DNA from: Piliocolobus tephrosceles
Taxonomy: Eukaryota; Chordata; Mammalia; Primates; Cercopithecidae
Length of the DNA stretch: 64,000 bases
Direction of reading: 5' to 3'
NCBI RefSeq assembly: GCF_002776525.5
Contig: NC_045446.1
Span: 62,950,161 to 63,014,160, forward strand
Below, piece after piece: positions 24,088-36,219 of this stretch (within the stretch, counting starts at the first letter, position 1; each line of letters starts with the position of its first letter). The notes below the pieces were generated by a model that was given only the letters and a program-made list of their open reading frames with translations, made no database searches and was not told the origin of the DNA. Position numbers and translations under genes: made by a program.

Positions 24088-24351
24088 ATGGGCAGGAGTG
24101 GTGGCTCATGCCTGTAATCCCAGCACTTTGGAAGGCTAAAGCAGGTGGTGCCAAAATGACGAAACCCTGTCTCTACTAAAAATACAAAAATTAACCAGGC
24201 CTGGTGGTGTGTGCCTGTAATCCCAGCTATTCAGGAGGCTGAGGCACGAGAATTGCTTGAACCTGTGAGGCGAAGGTTGCAGTGAGTCAAGATTGTGCCA
24301 GTGCACTGCAGCCTGGGCAACAGAGCAAGACTGTCTTTAAAAAAAAAAAAA
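24088..24351 (+). repeat. Alu, sense, inside L1
   Basis: A shortened dimer. The L1 target is duplicated as AAAGACGCATG and AAAGACACATG. Confidence 0.92.
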
Positions 24352-25109
24352 GACACATGCACACATGCACATGTATATTCATTGAAGCACTATTTATACT
24401 AGCAAAGACATGGAATCAACCTAAATACTCACCAATGACAAGTTGAATAAAGAAAATGTGGTACATATATACCATGAAATACTATGCAGCCACAAAAAAG
24501 AATGATGTCTTCTGCAGGAACATGGATGGAACTGGTGGCCATTATCCTTAACAAACTAATACAGGAACAGAAAACCAAATACTGCATGTTCTCACTAGTA
24601 AGTGGGAGCTAAATGATGGGCACTCATGGACACAAAGAGGGGAACAACAGACACCGCGGCCTACTTGAAGGCAGAAGGTGGGAGGAAGGAGAGGATTAGA
24701 AAAAATAACTATTGGGTACTAGGCTTAATACCTGGGTAGTGAAACAATTTGTAAAACAAACCCCCATGACACGAGTTTACCTATGTAACAAACCTGCCCA
24801 TGTACCCTTGCACTTAAAAGTTTTTAAAAAAATGAGTTCGAGACTAGAAAAACCAGAAATAAACCTTCACGTACATGATTAAATAATTTTCAACAAGGTT
24901 GCCAAGACCACTCAGTGGAGGAAAGAACAGTTTTTCAACAAATGTTGCTGGAAAAATTGGATACCCATATGCAAAAGAATGTAGTTGAAATCTCACCTTA
25001 TATAATACACAGAAAAAATTAAATGGATCAAAGACCTAAACCTATGAAACTTTAAAAGAAAACATAGGGTAAACACTTTATGACGCTGGATTTGGCAATG
25101 ATTTTTTTG

Positions 25110-25347
25110 GAGACAGAGTCTTGCTCTGTTGCCCAGGCTGGAGTGTAGTGGCGCGATCTTGACTCACTGCAACCTCTGCCTACTGGGTTCAAGCAATTCT
25201 CCTGCCTCAGCCTCCCAAGTAGCTGGGACTACAGGCACACACCGCCACACCCAGCTAGTCTTTTGTATTTTAGTAGAGACGGGGTTTTACAGTGTTGCTC
25301 AGGCTGGTCTCAAACTCCTGAGCTCAGGCAACGCACCCCCCGCCGAC
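25110..25347 (-). repeat. Antisense Alu truncated at its 5' end
   Basis: Lacks the usual gcctcccaaagtgctggg end. CAATGATTTTTTT flanks both sides. Confidence 0.9.
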
Positions 25348-25730
25348 CTCAATGATTTTTTTAAATATGATGCCAAAAGCATAGGCAACAAAAGAAAAAA
25401 ACAGATACGTTTAACCTTATCAAAATAAAAAAGATGTATGCATCAAAGAACAATAGAGTGAAAAGGCAACCCACAGAATGGGATAAGGTATTTGCAAGTC
25501 ATATATCTTAAAAGGGATTAATATCCAGAATATATAAAGAATCCCTAAAACTGACCACCAAAAACAAATAATCCAATTAAAAATGGGCAAAAGGTTTGAA
25601 GAGATATCTTTCCAAAAAGGATATATAAATAGCCAATAACCACATGAAAATAGCTCAACATCACTAATGATTAGGGAAATGCAAATCAAAACCACAATGA
25701 GATACCATTTCATACCCATTAGGATGCTAT

Positions 25731-25733
<3 letters not shown>

Positions 25734-25774
<41 letters not shown>
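25734..25774. repeat. (CA)n microsatellite
   Basis: About 20 CA units inside the L1. Likely polymorphic in length. Confidence 0.97.
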
Positions 25775-25778
<4 letters not shown>

Positions 25779-26121
25779 ATAACAAGTGTTGACAAGGATG
25801 TGGAAAAACTGGAACCTTTATACACTGCTGGTAGGGATGTAAAATGGTACAGCTGCTATGGAAAAACAGTAACATGTTTCTTCAATAAATTAAACACAGA
25901 ATGACCACATAATTCAGCAATGCCATTTTGGGTATATACCCAAAAGAACAGAAAGCACAGACCTGAACAGATATTTGTAAACCAATGTTCACAGCCACAT
26001 TATTCACAAAAGGTAGAAGCAACTCAAGTGTCCATTGAGAGATGAATGGATAAGTAAAATGTAGGTATATATCACAAACCAAATAAAAATGTGGCATATA
26101 TACATACAATGGAATATTATT

Positions 26122-26146
26122 GTCTGTCTGTCTATCTATCTATCTG
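26122..26146. repeat. (TCTG)n(TCTA)n short tandem repeat
   Basis: Three tctg-type and four tcta-type units directly before an antisense Alu arm. Confidence 0.9.
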
Positions 26147-26149
26147 GTT

Positions 26150-26300
26150 AGAGACAGGGTCTCACTCTGCTGCCCAAGCTGGGGTGCAATGGTGCGATCA
26201 TAGCTCATTGCAGCTTTGAACTCCTGGATGCAAGGGATCCTCCTACTTCAGTCCCCCAAGTAGCTGGGACTACAGGCACATGCCACCATGCCCAGTTTAT
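26150..26300 (-). repeat. Antisense Alu arm (FLAM/left arm)
   Basis: gagacagggtctcactctgc to gccaccatgcccag. A single arm only. Confidence 0.85.
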
Positions 26301-26553
26301 TCAGTCTTAAAAAGTAGGGAAATTTTGACACGCTACACAGAACATGGGTGATCTTTGAGGCCATTATGCTAAGTGGAATAAGCCAGTCACAAAAAGATAA
26401 AATACTCTGATTTCATTTATATGAGGTACCTAGAGTAGTCAAATTCATAGAGACAGAAAGCAGAATGGTGATTGCCAGAGGCTGCATGATGGGGAGTTAT
26501 TGCTTAATGGGCAGAGGGTTTTACTTTAGATAGATGAAAAGAATCCTGGAGAT

Positions 26554-27165
26554 GGGCCAGGCGGGGTGGCTCATGCCTGTAATCCCAGCACTTTGGGAGG
26601 CTGAGGCAGGCAGATCACGTAAGGTCAGGAGTTCGAGACCAGCCTGGTCAACATGGTGAAACCCTCTCTCTCCTAAAAATACAAAAATTAGGCCAGGCAC
26701 GGTGGCTCACACCTGTAATCCCCGCACTTTGGGAGGCCAAGGCAGGCAGTCCACCTGAGGTTGGGAGTTTGAGACCAGTCCGACCAACATGGAGAAACCC
26801 CATCTCTACTAAAAATACAAAATTAGCCTGGCGTGGTGGCACATGCCTATAATCCCAGCTACTCGGGAGGCTGAGGCAGGAGAATCGCTTGAACCTGGGA
26901 GGCAGAGGTTGCAGTGAGCTGAGATCGTGCCATTGCATTCCATCTTGCCTGGGCAACAAGAGCGAAACTCTGTCTCAAAAAAAAAAAAAAGACCAAAATT
27001 TGCTGGGGGTGGTGGCAGGTGCCTATAATCCCAGCTGCTCAGGAGGCTGAGGCAGGAGAATCACCTGAACCCAGGAGGTGGAGGTTGCAGTAAGCCAAGA
27101 TCATGCCACTGTACTCCAGCCTGGGTGACGGTGAGACTCAGTCTCAAAAAAAAAAAAAAAAAAGA
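26554..27165 (+). repeat. Alu interrupted by another Alu
   Basis: The outer copy starts gggccaggcggggtggctc, breaks at aaaatacaaaaatta (26692), and resumes at about 26990 with tgctgggggtggtggcagg through its A tail. The break holds a complete second Alu. Confidence 0.9.
26693..26990 (+). repeat. Nested Alu, sense
   Basis: A complete dimer with a 14-A tail inserted at the middle A-rich region of the outer Alu. Flanks ACAAAAATTA and ACCAAAATTT. Confidence 0.93.
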
Positions 27166-27280
27166 GTTCTGGAGATGGATGGATGGTGGGGATGGTTCCA
27201 CAACCATGTGAATGTACTTAATGCCACTAAACTTCTACTTAAAATGGTATATTTGTATATTTTACCATACACATGAACAA

Positions 27281-29092
27281 ACATGAAAGGCACACTCCCT
27301 TCTGAAATGTAACACAAGGAAAATAATTTTTTAACCCAGTTTCAAGGTATATTACCCATCATGGCTAAAAGGCATCTATTAATTGAAATGGCATTGAGTG
27401 TAAAAAATGAGTTAGATCCATAGGCACTTAGAGCACTGTCCGTGATATATTGAATATAAATAATCTTTATATCAGCATACATATCTGACAGGGGAAGGTA
27501 GAATGAGAAGAATAAAGACTGGAAAATAGAGGAAATGACTGACTTATTTTTTATATACATCTATACTCTGAATTATTAGAATACACGTTTTACTTTTTAA
27601 ATTAAAAACCTAATAAAGAAGAGACAAACAGCCTCAAATATTTGTTTCTTGCTTGCTGCACACAAGCACTTATTTGGCTGCTTTTTCCCATATTCAAACA
27701 TACAAACACACCAATATTTACAAATTTAAGGTTACAAAGAATGGACAGGCAGGATTGGCCTTCATAGGACAGCCATTAAATTAATTAAAGTATCAAATAT
27801 CTACTGTATATAGAAAACTATGCTAGCCTCTTTGACGGATAGAAAACGAAGGACAAAGTGTCTCCTTCCAGTGGTTCACAATCCAGAGTGAAGGATACTA
27901 AAAGGAGAGGCCAAGTGCATGGCCCTGGGAATGCGGAAGGGGCCACTGGAGAGGAGTCAGGGAAGACTTCCCGGGATATGATGAGTCTAAAGTACAGGTT
28001 GCCTAGCGTCAAGTTCTACTTTTTCATGAATTAAAGGGCTTTCTCTTGAGTAACTATCACTGAAGTTTTAAAAGTGACTCTCCTCTTAACCACTGTTTCC
28101 CTAATAAAATTCTATAGCACTGTATACATGTATCAAAATGCCCTTCTGTATCCATAAATATGTATAAATATTATGTCAACTAAAAATAAAGGGAAAAAAT
28201 TCTACAGAATTGTGGAGAGTTCCAGGATAAGAAACTATACATTTTTCCTGACGTATTTATTGCCACCATTTCAAAGCTGCTCAAATATTCTCATTGATAA
28301 CTTTATTGAAAATTCTCCACAGCTGAGTAAGGAAATACTGTGCTATGTCTTACAAATTATTCATCTATCATCAGTCAGGTCAGTGGCAAAACAGTTTCAC
28401 ATCATATTGAGTCTTTTGCCACTCAATAGGAGCAAAATATTCAGAATCACAGACTTATGATTCTATTGTTTTCCAACAGGGCATTGTGCCACATAAAAGA
28501 ATCATGCTAGAAACTGCCATAAAATTAACTTTAAACATATTATATATACTTAGAAGACACTGCCTTCATATTCTAGGAAAGGTTACAGGCATTTAAAAAA
28601 AAACAGTGGGTACTACAAAAATCAAATCAAAACAAAACGCCCATACATTTATAAAAATGTGGGCAGAACAAGTTTCCAAAAATATACATGTACTGTGCTT
28701 TGGCACTGGGAATCAATCCAAAACATTTAATCTTGGCAATCTGGTTGATACTAAACATTCCTTTTTTCCTCCTTTATTTGGAGTTGATTTTTGGATTCCC
28801 ATGGAAGGCAATAAGGTTGCAGTGCCAGCAATAGGGGTCACTGTCATATGCTTCTGTGTTGCTCTAGCTGCTTTCCAAAGCATGTCATCTCAGAATAATT
28901 TCTTCCTTTTTCCAATTCCACTCTCTTAACTGAACTGTTACACTGTTTTCTTGACCCAGCATTTCTAAAATCACATGCTTCCTCTGTCTCTTAAGGACTG
29001 CTCTCTCATCCCCTTTTCTTCCTGTCCCTTGAAAGAACTTCAATCAAAACTATTCTTTCTAGTCATACTAACATTTTTCCTTTCTTAGATGT
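27281..29092. other. Intron, AT-rich, unassigned
   Basis: No recognised repeat or exon. The 107-codon open frame at 28606-28929 plus has no recognisable domain and no coding support. Confidence 0.4.
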
Positions 29093-29105
29093 AAAATGCT
29101 TACTC

Positions 29106-29421
29106 CTTTTTTTTTTTTTTTTTTTTTTGAGACAGAGTTTCACTCTTGTCGCCCAGGCTGGAGGGTAATGGTGTGATCTTGGCTCACTGCAACCTCTGCC
29201 TCTCGGGTTCAAATGATCCTCCTGCCTCAGCCTCCCAAGTAGCTAGGACTACAGGTGTGCACCATCATGCCCAGCTAATTTTTGTATTTTTTTTTTTCTT
29301 TAGTAGAGACGGGGTTTCACTGTGTTGGCCAGGCTGGTCTTGAACTCCTGACCTCAGATGATCCACCTGCCTTGGCCTCCCAACGTGCTTGGATTACAGG
29401 CGTGAGCCACCGCACCCAGCC
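29106..29421 (-). repeat. Alu, antisense
   Basis: A 22-T head and an extra T run within the middle linker. Perfect target-site duplications AAAATGCTTACTC lie at 29093-29105 and 29422-29434. Confidence 0.95.
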
Positions 29422-29544
29422 AAAATGCTTACTCTTATTGCAGAGGCAGACAAGATGAACTTTTTGAGTTGATTTCGGGAGCCATCTTCTTGTACTCAGC
29501 AAAAACACCTCTGAGGGGCTCAGCTTCATGGCACAATCATGAGG

Positions 29545-29765
29545 TAGAAAACAGAGTCTTGGAGTCTGGCCAACTTGGGTTTGAATGCTGACTGTGTCAC
29601 TTGTTGTGTGACCTTGGGCAAATTATTAAATTCCTCAATTTCAGTGACCTTGTCTCTCTAATGAAGACAATTACTTCTTCACAGGATTAGCATAAAGATT
29701 AAATGAAGTAAAATATTTAAAATCCCTAACACATGTTTGGTGCATAGGAGGTACTTAATAAAGCA
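29545..29765 (+). repeat. MIR, sense
   Basis: Near full-length MIR: gtttgaatgctgactgtgtc, gtgaccttgggcaaattatt, aggattagcataaagattaa, ggaggtacttaataaa. Confidence 0.85.
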
Positions 29766-29944
29766 TTAGTTTTGTTTTTACGAGGAAGGGAGAATCCAGA
29801 TAAAGAATCTGGTAATACCTAACACAGAGGAAGGCAGCTCCTCAATATTTACTAATAGAACCTCTCATCTCCATTGGACAGAGACGTGATCACAGTGGAC
29901 ATTACTCCAAATACAACATGAGTAAGTTATCAAAGATGATGTTA

Positions 29945-30452
29945 ACCAAAGGAATATAAATCATTGTTATAAAGACACATACACACGTATGTTCACTGCA
30001 GCACTGTTCACAATAGCAAAGACATGAAATCAACCTAAATGCCCATCAATGGTAGACTGGATAAGGAAAATGTGGTACATATACACCATGGAATACTATG
30101 CAGTCATAAAAAAGAATGAGATCATGTCCTTTGGAGGGAGATGGATGGAGCTGGAGGCCATTATCCTTAGAGCAAACTAACACAGGAACAGAAGACCAAA
30201 CACTGCATGTTCTCACTTGAAGTGGAAGCTAAATGATTAGAACATGGACACATAGAGGGGATCAACAGACACTGGGGCCTTTCATAGGGTGGAGGGTGGA
30301 AGGAGGGAGAGGATCAGGAAAAATAACTAATGGGTATGAGACATAATACCTGGGTGATGAAATAATCTGTATAACCCCCCCAAAACACAAGTTTACCTAT
30401 GTAACAAACCTGCAATTATATCCCTGAACTTAAAATAAAAATTAAGAAAAAG
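29945..30452 (+). mobile_element. 5'-truncated L1 3' end
   Basis: From cactgcagcactgttcacaa to gtaacaaacctgcaattata, then an A-rich tail. Only the ORF2 end and 3' UTR are present. Confidence 0.92.
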
Positions 30453-30786
30453 ATGATGCTAAAAATATCAGGAAAATGGATTTGTGCTTCCAGGCAAGAT
30501 AGAGTATTAGGGATCAGATTTAACCTCCTGTCAGAAACAACTGAAAAACTGTTCAGAATATATGAAAGAACAGTTTTCAAGACACTGGGCATCATTCATG
30601 AAGGACAGTGATCCCTGGGGGATGGGAAACAAACAACTCCCACAACATACTGTATGAAGAACGTTTCTAGGCTATGACATAGGGAGAAGAAACCCAGGCA
30701 CATTATGGTGATCTCCCTGAACAGAGGAGATGAAACTGGGAATTTAGTAAAGCCAAAGTGGAGACAGCTCAGGATGTGGAGTATAG

Positions 30787-31314
30787 CAGTCTCCCCTTAT
30801 CCATGGTTTGGCTTTCCATGGTGCCAGTTACCCAGTCAATCATGATGCAAAAATATTAAGTGGAAAGTTCCAGAAATAAACAATTCATACGTTTTGAATT
30901 GTGTGCCATTCTGAGCAGCTTGATGAAATTTTACAGTGATTCACTCTGTCTCCCCAGATGTGAATCACCCCTTTGTCAAGTATATGCAAGCTATGTAAGC
31001 TACTTACCCATTAGTCATTTAGTGTCCATCTCGGTTATCCCAATTGACTGTCACCATATCACGGTGCTTGTGTTCAAGTAGCCCTTATTTTACTTAATAC
31101 TGGCCCCAAAGCACCAGAGTAGTGCTGCTGGCATATTGTTATAGTATTCTATTTTATTACTAGTTAGTGTTGTTAATCTCTTACTGTGCCTCATTTATAA
31201 ATTCACTTTATGATAGCTATGTATGTATAGTATACATAGGGTTCGGTACTATCTGCGATTTCAGGCATGCACTGGAGGTCTTGAAATGTATCCCCCACAG
31301 ATAAGGGGGGACTG
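30787..31314 (+). mobile_element. TcMar-Tigger-type DNA transposon relic
   Basis: Terminal inverted repeats: cagtctccccttatcc on the left, and the complement of ataaggggggactg on the right, next to TA. The interior (gaaataaacaattcatacg, cggttatcccaattgactg, ttaatactggccccaaagca) follows a Tigger 5' region into the start of the transposase frame, where the ATG is lost. It is a short internally deleted copy with no transposase. Confidence 0.8.
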
Positions 31315-31572
31315 TAATGAAGAAGAGAGAGATGCACAGAATTTAGGAAATCTGTAGAGGGTCCTCCTCAAGACTTTGGCTGAGTACTGGTCAGTACATA
31401 TATGTGAAGAAATTATCCAAAGCTAGGGCTAGAAGCACCAAAAAGGATTAGAAAAAATAATCCTCAGAACTCACACAGGTCTGAGAATAACTCCTGCTCC
31501 CTCCTAAAAGAGTAAAAACCTCATAAGGCACAGGGCACCCAGTAGAGTATTAAGATTAGTAAGGATACAGAA

Positions 31573-31893
31573 CAGCTGTCCCCAGTCTTTTAGGCACCAG
31601 GAACCAGTTTCACGGAAGACAATTTTTCCATGGACCAGACCCTTGGGGCACCATGAGAGAAGGTTTCAGGATGAAACTGTTCCATCTCAGATCATCAGGT
31701 ATTAGATTCTCATAAGGAGGGTCCAATCTAGATCCCTCACATGTGAAGTTCACAATAGGGTTTATGCGTCTCTGAGAATCTAATGCTGCTGCTGATCTGA
31801 CAGGAGGTGGAGCTCAAGCAGTAATGCTCCCTCTGGGGCCACTTACCACCTGCTGTGTGGTTCAGTTCCTAACAGGCCATGGACCGTCTAGAA
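31573..31893 (+). mobile_element. MER1 (hAT-Charlie) nonautonomous DNA transposon
   Basis: Ordered MER1 landmarks: ggcaccaggaaccagtttca, gatgaaactgttccatctc, gatcatcaggtattagattc, tctgacaggaggtggagctc, ttcctaacaggccatggac. The right terminal repeat is incomplete. It lies inside the old L1. Confidence 0.85.
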
Positions 31894-32201
31894 GGTCTAG
31901 AAGACTAGAACAATACTATAACCAACTTGACTTAATTGACATGTATAGAATGTAACCCCTAACAGCAGCAAAATATACATTCTTTTTTTTTAAGAACACA
32001 TGTAACAGTTACCAAGATATACCTTTATACTGGGTCACAAAACAAAGCTCAAAAAGTTTAAAAGGATTCAAGTATGTTATTTGACTACAATGGAAATAAA
32101 CTAGAAATAAACAAAAAGCTATCTGGAAAAATCTCCAAATATTTGGAAATTCAGTAACAAATTACCCATCAGTCAAAAAAAGAAATTAAAACATAAATTA
32201 G

Positions 32202-32469
32202 AGGCCGGGTGCAGTGGCTCACTCCTATAATCCTAGCATTTTGGGAGGCTGAGGTGGGTGAATTGCTAGAGCTCAGGAGTTCAAGACCAGCCTGGGCAAC
32301 ATAGTGAGACCCCATCTCTACTAAAAATACAAAAAATTAGCTGGGCGTGGTGATGCTGAGAGGCTGAGGCATGAGAAATCACCCGGGGGGAGGAGGTTGC
32401 CATCACCTGAGATTGCATCACTGCACTCCAGCCTGGGTGACAGAGTAAGACTCTGTTTAAAAAAAAAAA
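32202..32469 (+). repeat. Alu with deletion, sense
   Basis: ggccgggtgcagtggctcac to an A tail. The right arm is shortened after ctgggcgtggtgatgc. Confidence 0.92.
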
Positions 32470-33282
32470 GTAAACTGGAAAATATTTTGAAGTGGATAAA
32501 AATGATTACACAACATATCAGAATTTGTGCAATGGACCTAAAGCAATACTTACAGGGAAATGTTTAGCACTTAATGCCAATACTCAAAAAGAAGAAAAGT
32601 CTCAAATCAATGACCTCGGTTTCTACCTTACAAATTAGAAAGGAGAAAATTAAATCCAAATTGAACAGAAGAAAGGAAATAATAAAATCCTGAGCAGAAA
32701 TCAAGAAAATAGAAAAGAGAAAAACAAGAGGGAAAAATCAATAAAATCAAAAGCTGATTCTTCATAGAGATCCATCTAATTAATAAACCTCTAGCAGAAT
32801 GATCAGAAGAGAGGAGACACCACCAATATCAGGAATGAGGTGATATCACCACTAATTTTCCAGATAATCAAAGCATAAGGGAATATTATAAGCAACTTTG
32901 TGCCAATAAATCTGACCACTTAGATGGAATGGACAAATTCCTTAAAAGAGACAACTTACCAAAGCTCACTCAAGAAGAATAACCTTAATAACCCTGTATC
33001 TACTAAAGAAATGGAGTCTGTTATTTAAAAACTTCTAAAAGAAAACTCCAGGACCAGATAACAGCCCTGGTAAATTCTACCAAACATTTCAGGAAGACAA
33101 AATTCCACACAATTCTACACAAGGCTTCCAGAACACTTGAAGAGGAGAGGATACTTTTCAAATCATTTGGAGACAAGCATTATAACAAAATCAAACAAGA
33201 ATACTACAAGGAAATGAATGGAGATGGAAGCATGCTTATTAGAGTCCTAGCAAACCAGTTCCAATCAATATATAGAAAGGAT

Positions 33283-33603
33283 AGGCTGGGCGCGGTAGCT
33301 CATGCCTATAATCCTAGCACTTTGGGAGGCTGAGGCGGGTGGATCAACTGAGGTCGGGAGTTCAAGACCAACCTGACCAACATAGAGAAACCCCATCTCT
33401 ACTAAAAAAAATACAAAATTAGCCAGGCATGGTGGCATATGCCTATAATCTCAGCTACTTGGGAGGCTGAGGCAGAAGAATCACTTGAACCTGGAAGGCA
33501 GAGATTGTGGTGAGCCGAGATAACGCCATTACACTCCAACCTGGGCAACAGGAGCGAAATGCCGTCTCCAAAAGAAATAAAAATAAAAATAAAAATAAAA
33601 AAA
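33283..33603 (+). repeat. Alu, sense
   Basis: Full dimer with an (AAAAAT)n-like tail. Flanks AAAGGATA on both sides. Confidence 0.94.
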
Positions 33604-34600
33604 GGATAATATATCATTACCCAAGTGGGGTTTACCAGGAATGTGAAGCTGGTTTAATATCTGAAAAATCATCAATACAATTAAACCATATTAGCAGACT
33701 AAAAAAGAACCATTTGACAAGATCCAACATCCATTTCTATTAGCAAACAAAATAGAAACAGAAGAAACTTCTTTAACATGATAAAGGGCATCTACAAAAA
33801 CCCTACTGCTAACTTTATACTTAATGGTGAAAGACTGAATGCATTCTTGCTAAAAGTTCAAGAACAAGGCAAGGATTTCTGCTGACTCTCACCACTTCTA
33901 TTCAGCAATTTTATAGTAAGAAGGAAAAAGGAATACACATAGGAAAAGAATAAGTAAAACTGTCTTTATTTGCAGGTGACATGGTTATATAGAAAATCCT
34001 ATGGAATTTACAAAAGAGCTATTAGAACTAGTAAGTGTGTTTAGCAAGATTGCAGGATACAAGATCAATATACAACAATCAACTGTATTTTTACAGATTA
34101 GCAATGAACAACTGGAAATTGAAATTTAAAAAATCATTTACAATAGCATCAAAATTATGAAATAGGGATAAGTCTGACACAGGATGTGAAAGATCTATCT
34201 ACTGAAAACTTGTACAAAACATTGCTGAGAGAAATTAAAGTCCTAAATAAATGGAGAAGTATATTACGTTCATGGATTGATGGATTGGAAAACTGAATAT
34301 TGTTAACATGGCAATGTTATCTTCCAGTTGATCTATACAGTCATCATTATCCTAATAAAAATCCTGATAGGCTTTTTGGGGTAGAAAACCAATTTTAAAT
34401 TCATATGGAAATGTAAAGGACCTAGAATACCCAAAACAACTTTGATAAAGAAGAAAGTTGGAGGACTTACACTATCTGAAGTCATGACTTATTCTAAAAT
34501 TATAGTAATTAAGACAGTGTAGTACTGGCATCAAGCTAGACAAATAGATCAATGGAACAGAATAAAATGTCAAGAAACAGACCCATACATATATGATTAA

Positions 34601-34888
34601 TTTTTTTTTTAAAGAGACAAAGTCTTGCTCTGCTTCCCAGGTTGGAGTGCAGTGGCATAATCATAGTTCACTGTAACTTTGAACTTCTGGGTTCAAGATA
34701 TCTTCTTGCCTTAGCCTCCTGAGTAGCTAAGACCGCCAGAATGTACCACAGTGCCTGGCTAGTTGAAATTTTTTTTTTTTCTTTTTTTAGAGACAGGGTC
34801 TACTATGTTGCTCAGGCTGGTCTCAAACTCCTGGCCAGAAGAGATCCTCCCACTCAGCCCAATGTGTTGGGAATACAGGCGGGCCTGA
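34601..34888 (-). repeat. Old Alu, antisense
   Basis: Diverged dimer inside the L1, with a T-rich middle linker. Confidence 0.88.
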
Positions 34889-35640
34889 ATAACTGATTTT
34901 TGACAATGATGCAAAGGCAATTCAGTGGAGAAAGGACAGTTAAAAAAAATTCCAAAAAGGGACAAAGAACTCTGACTTACTCTGTTTACCATAATCAAAG
35001 ATGAGCTCATGCTGAATTACAGATTTAAATGTAAAACCTAAAACTATAAAACTTCTAGAAGAAAACCTAGGAGAAAATCTTTATGACCTTGGTTTTACGC
35101 AAAGATTTCTTAGCTACCACACCAAAAATATGATCCATAAAAGAAAAATTGGTAGGTTAGACTTCATTAAAATTAAAAATTTGTGCCCTTTGAAAAGTAT
35201 TAAGGAAATAAAAAAATAAGCCACAGACTAGAAGAAAATTACATAAATCAAAATATCTGATAAAGGATTTGTATTCAGAGTATAAACTCTTAAAATGCAA
35301 TAAAAAGAAAACAAACCTAATAAAAAATAAACAAAGATTTGAACAGACACTTCACCAAAGAAAATATACAGATGCAAATAAACACATGAAAAGATGCTCA
35401 ACATTATCAGGGAAATGGAAATTAAAATGACAATGATTTACAACATCACACCTATTAGAATGTCTAAAGTTAAAAAGACTGACTATACTAAGTGTTGACA
35501 AGATTGTGGAATAACTGAAACACTAGTACCCTATTGATGGGACTGTAAAATGGTATAACCACTTTGGAAAACAGTTTGTCAGTTTCTTAAAATGTTTAAT
35601 AAATACCTATTGTATGACCCAGCCACAGCATATGATCTTA

Positions 35641-35936
35641 GCAGTTTTAGGAACTCCTTATCTTACCCTTATCTCCAACATCGTTATTGAGCATGGTCCT
35701 CGCAAAGACCAGAGTCAGAATTTATTTATATGCAACTCTGCAGATGTTCATACTCTAAGGGAGGCTGTACAACAGAGTAGACTGGCAGTTTGCCTTTGTA
35801 CATTAGTTGGGGAAAGTAGTTGAAAATAGGGAAGTGATGTTAAGATTGTGGGCTATAGTTTGAAAATGCAAGAAATAAAAGAACAGAGTGGGCGTAGTGG
35901 CTCACAAATAAAAGAGTAGAAAGAATAAAAATATGG
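35641..35936. other. Unassigned intronic sequence
   Basis: No recognised family. 35888-35905 looks like an Alu 5' stub (gtgggcgtagtggctcac) just before a fuller Alu. Confidence 0.4.
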
Positions 35937-36219
35937 GCTGGGTGTGGTGGCTCATGCCTGTAATACCAGCACTTTGGGAGGCCAATGTGGGCGGACTGCT
36001 TGAGCCTAGGAGTATGAGACTAGCCTGGGCAACATGGTGAAAATACAAAAATTAGCTGCGCATGGGGGCATAAGCCTGTAGTCTCAGCTACTCAGGAGGC
36101 TGAGGCAGGAGGATCCATTGAGCCCCCAAAGGTTGACGCTGCAGTGAGCCATCGACAGCACCACTGCACTTCAGCCTGGGTGATAGAGCGAGACTCTCCA
36201 CACAAAAAAACAAAAATAC
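35937..36219 (+). repeat. Alu, sense
   Basis: ggctgggtgtggtggctcat to gagcgagactctccacac. Moderately diverged. Confidence 0.93.

Larger units (their letters stand above)
23470..24832 (+). mobile_element. 5'-truncated L1 3' end, split by two Alus
   Basis: From atgcaaatcaaaatcacaat through ggaacatggatggaactgg to aacaaacctgcccatgtacc, the standard L1 ORF2 end and 3' UTR. An antisense Alu (23556-23862) and a sense Alu (24088-24351) interrupt it. It has no intact ORF. Confidence 0.93.
24833..27280 (+). mobile_element. Older L1 fragment (ORF2 end and 3' UTR), split by Alus
   Basis: Starts in ORF2 (caacaaggttgccaagacca) and reaches the 3' UTR (gaatggtgattgccagaggc, caaccatgtgaatgtactta). Alus interrupt it at 25110-25347, 26150-26300 and 26554-27165, and a CA repeat lies within it. 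It is riddled with stop codons. It abuts the younger L1 on its left. Confidence 0.9.
30453..35640 (+). mobile_element. Long decayed L1 (L1M-type), nested with other elements
   Basis: 30453-30786 and 31316-31572 look like an old L1 5' region. From about 31895 the sequence follows ORF2 to about 35640, with an apparent internal deletion around the MER1 insertion. Reverse transcriptase is recognisable but broken: the FADD-type active site near 33968-33988 reads FAGD because a catalytic Asp codon is mutated, and stop codons are frequent. It is not mobile. Confidence 0.8.

Noticed and set aside
28606..28929. 107-codon open frame on the plus strand
   Set aside because: AT-rich intron with no domain, no splice context and no known relative.
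30453..35640. Active L1 candidate
   Set aside because: ORF2 is interrupted by many stops and nested insertions, and the reverse transcriptase active-site Asp codon is mutated.
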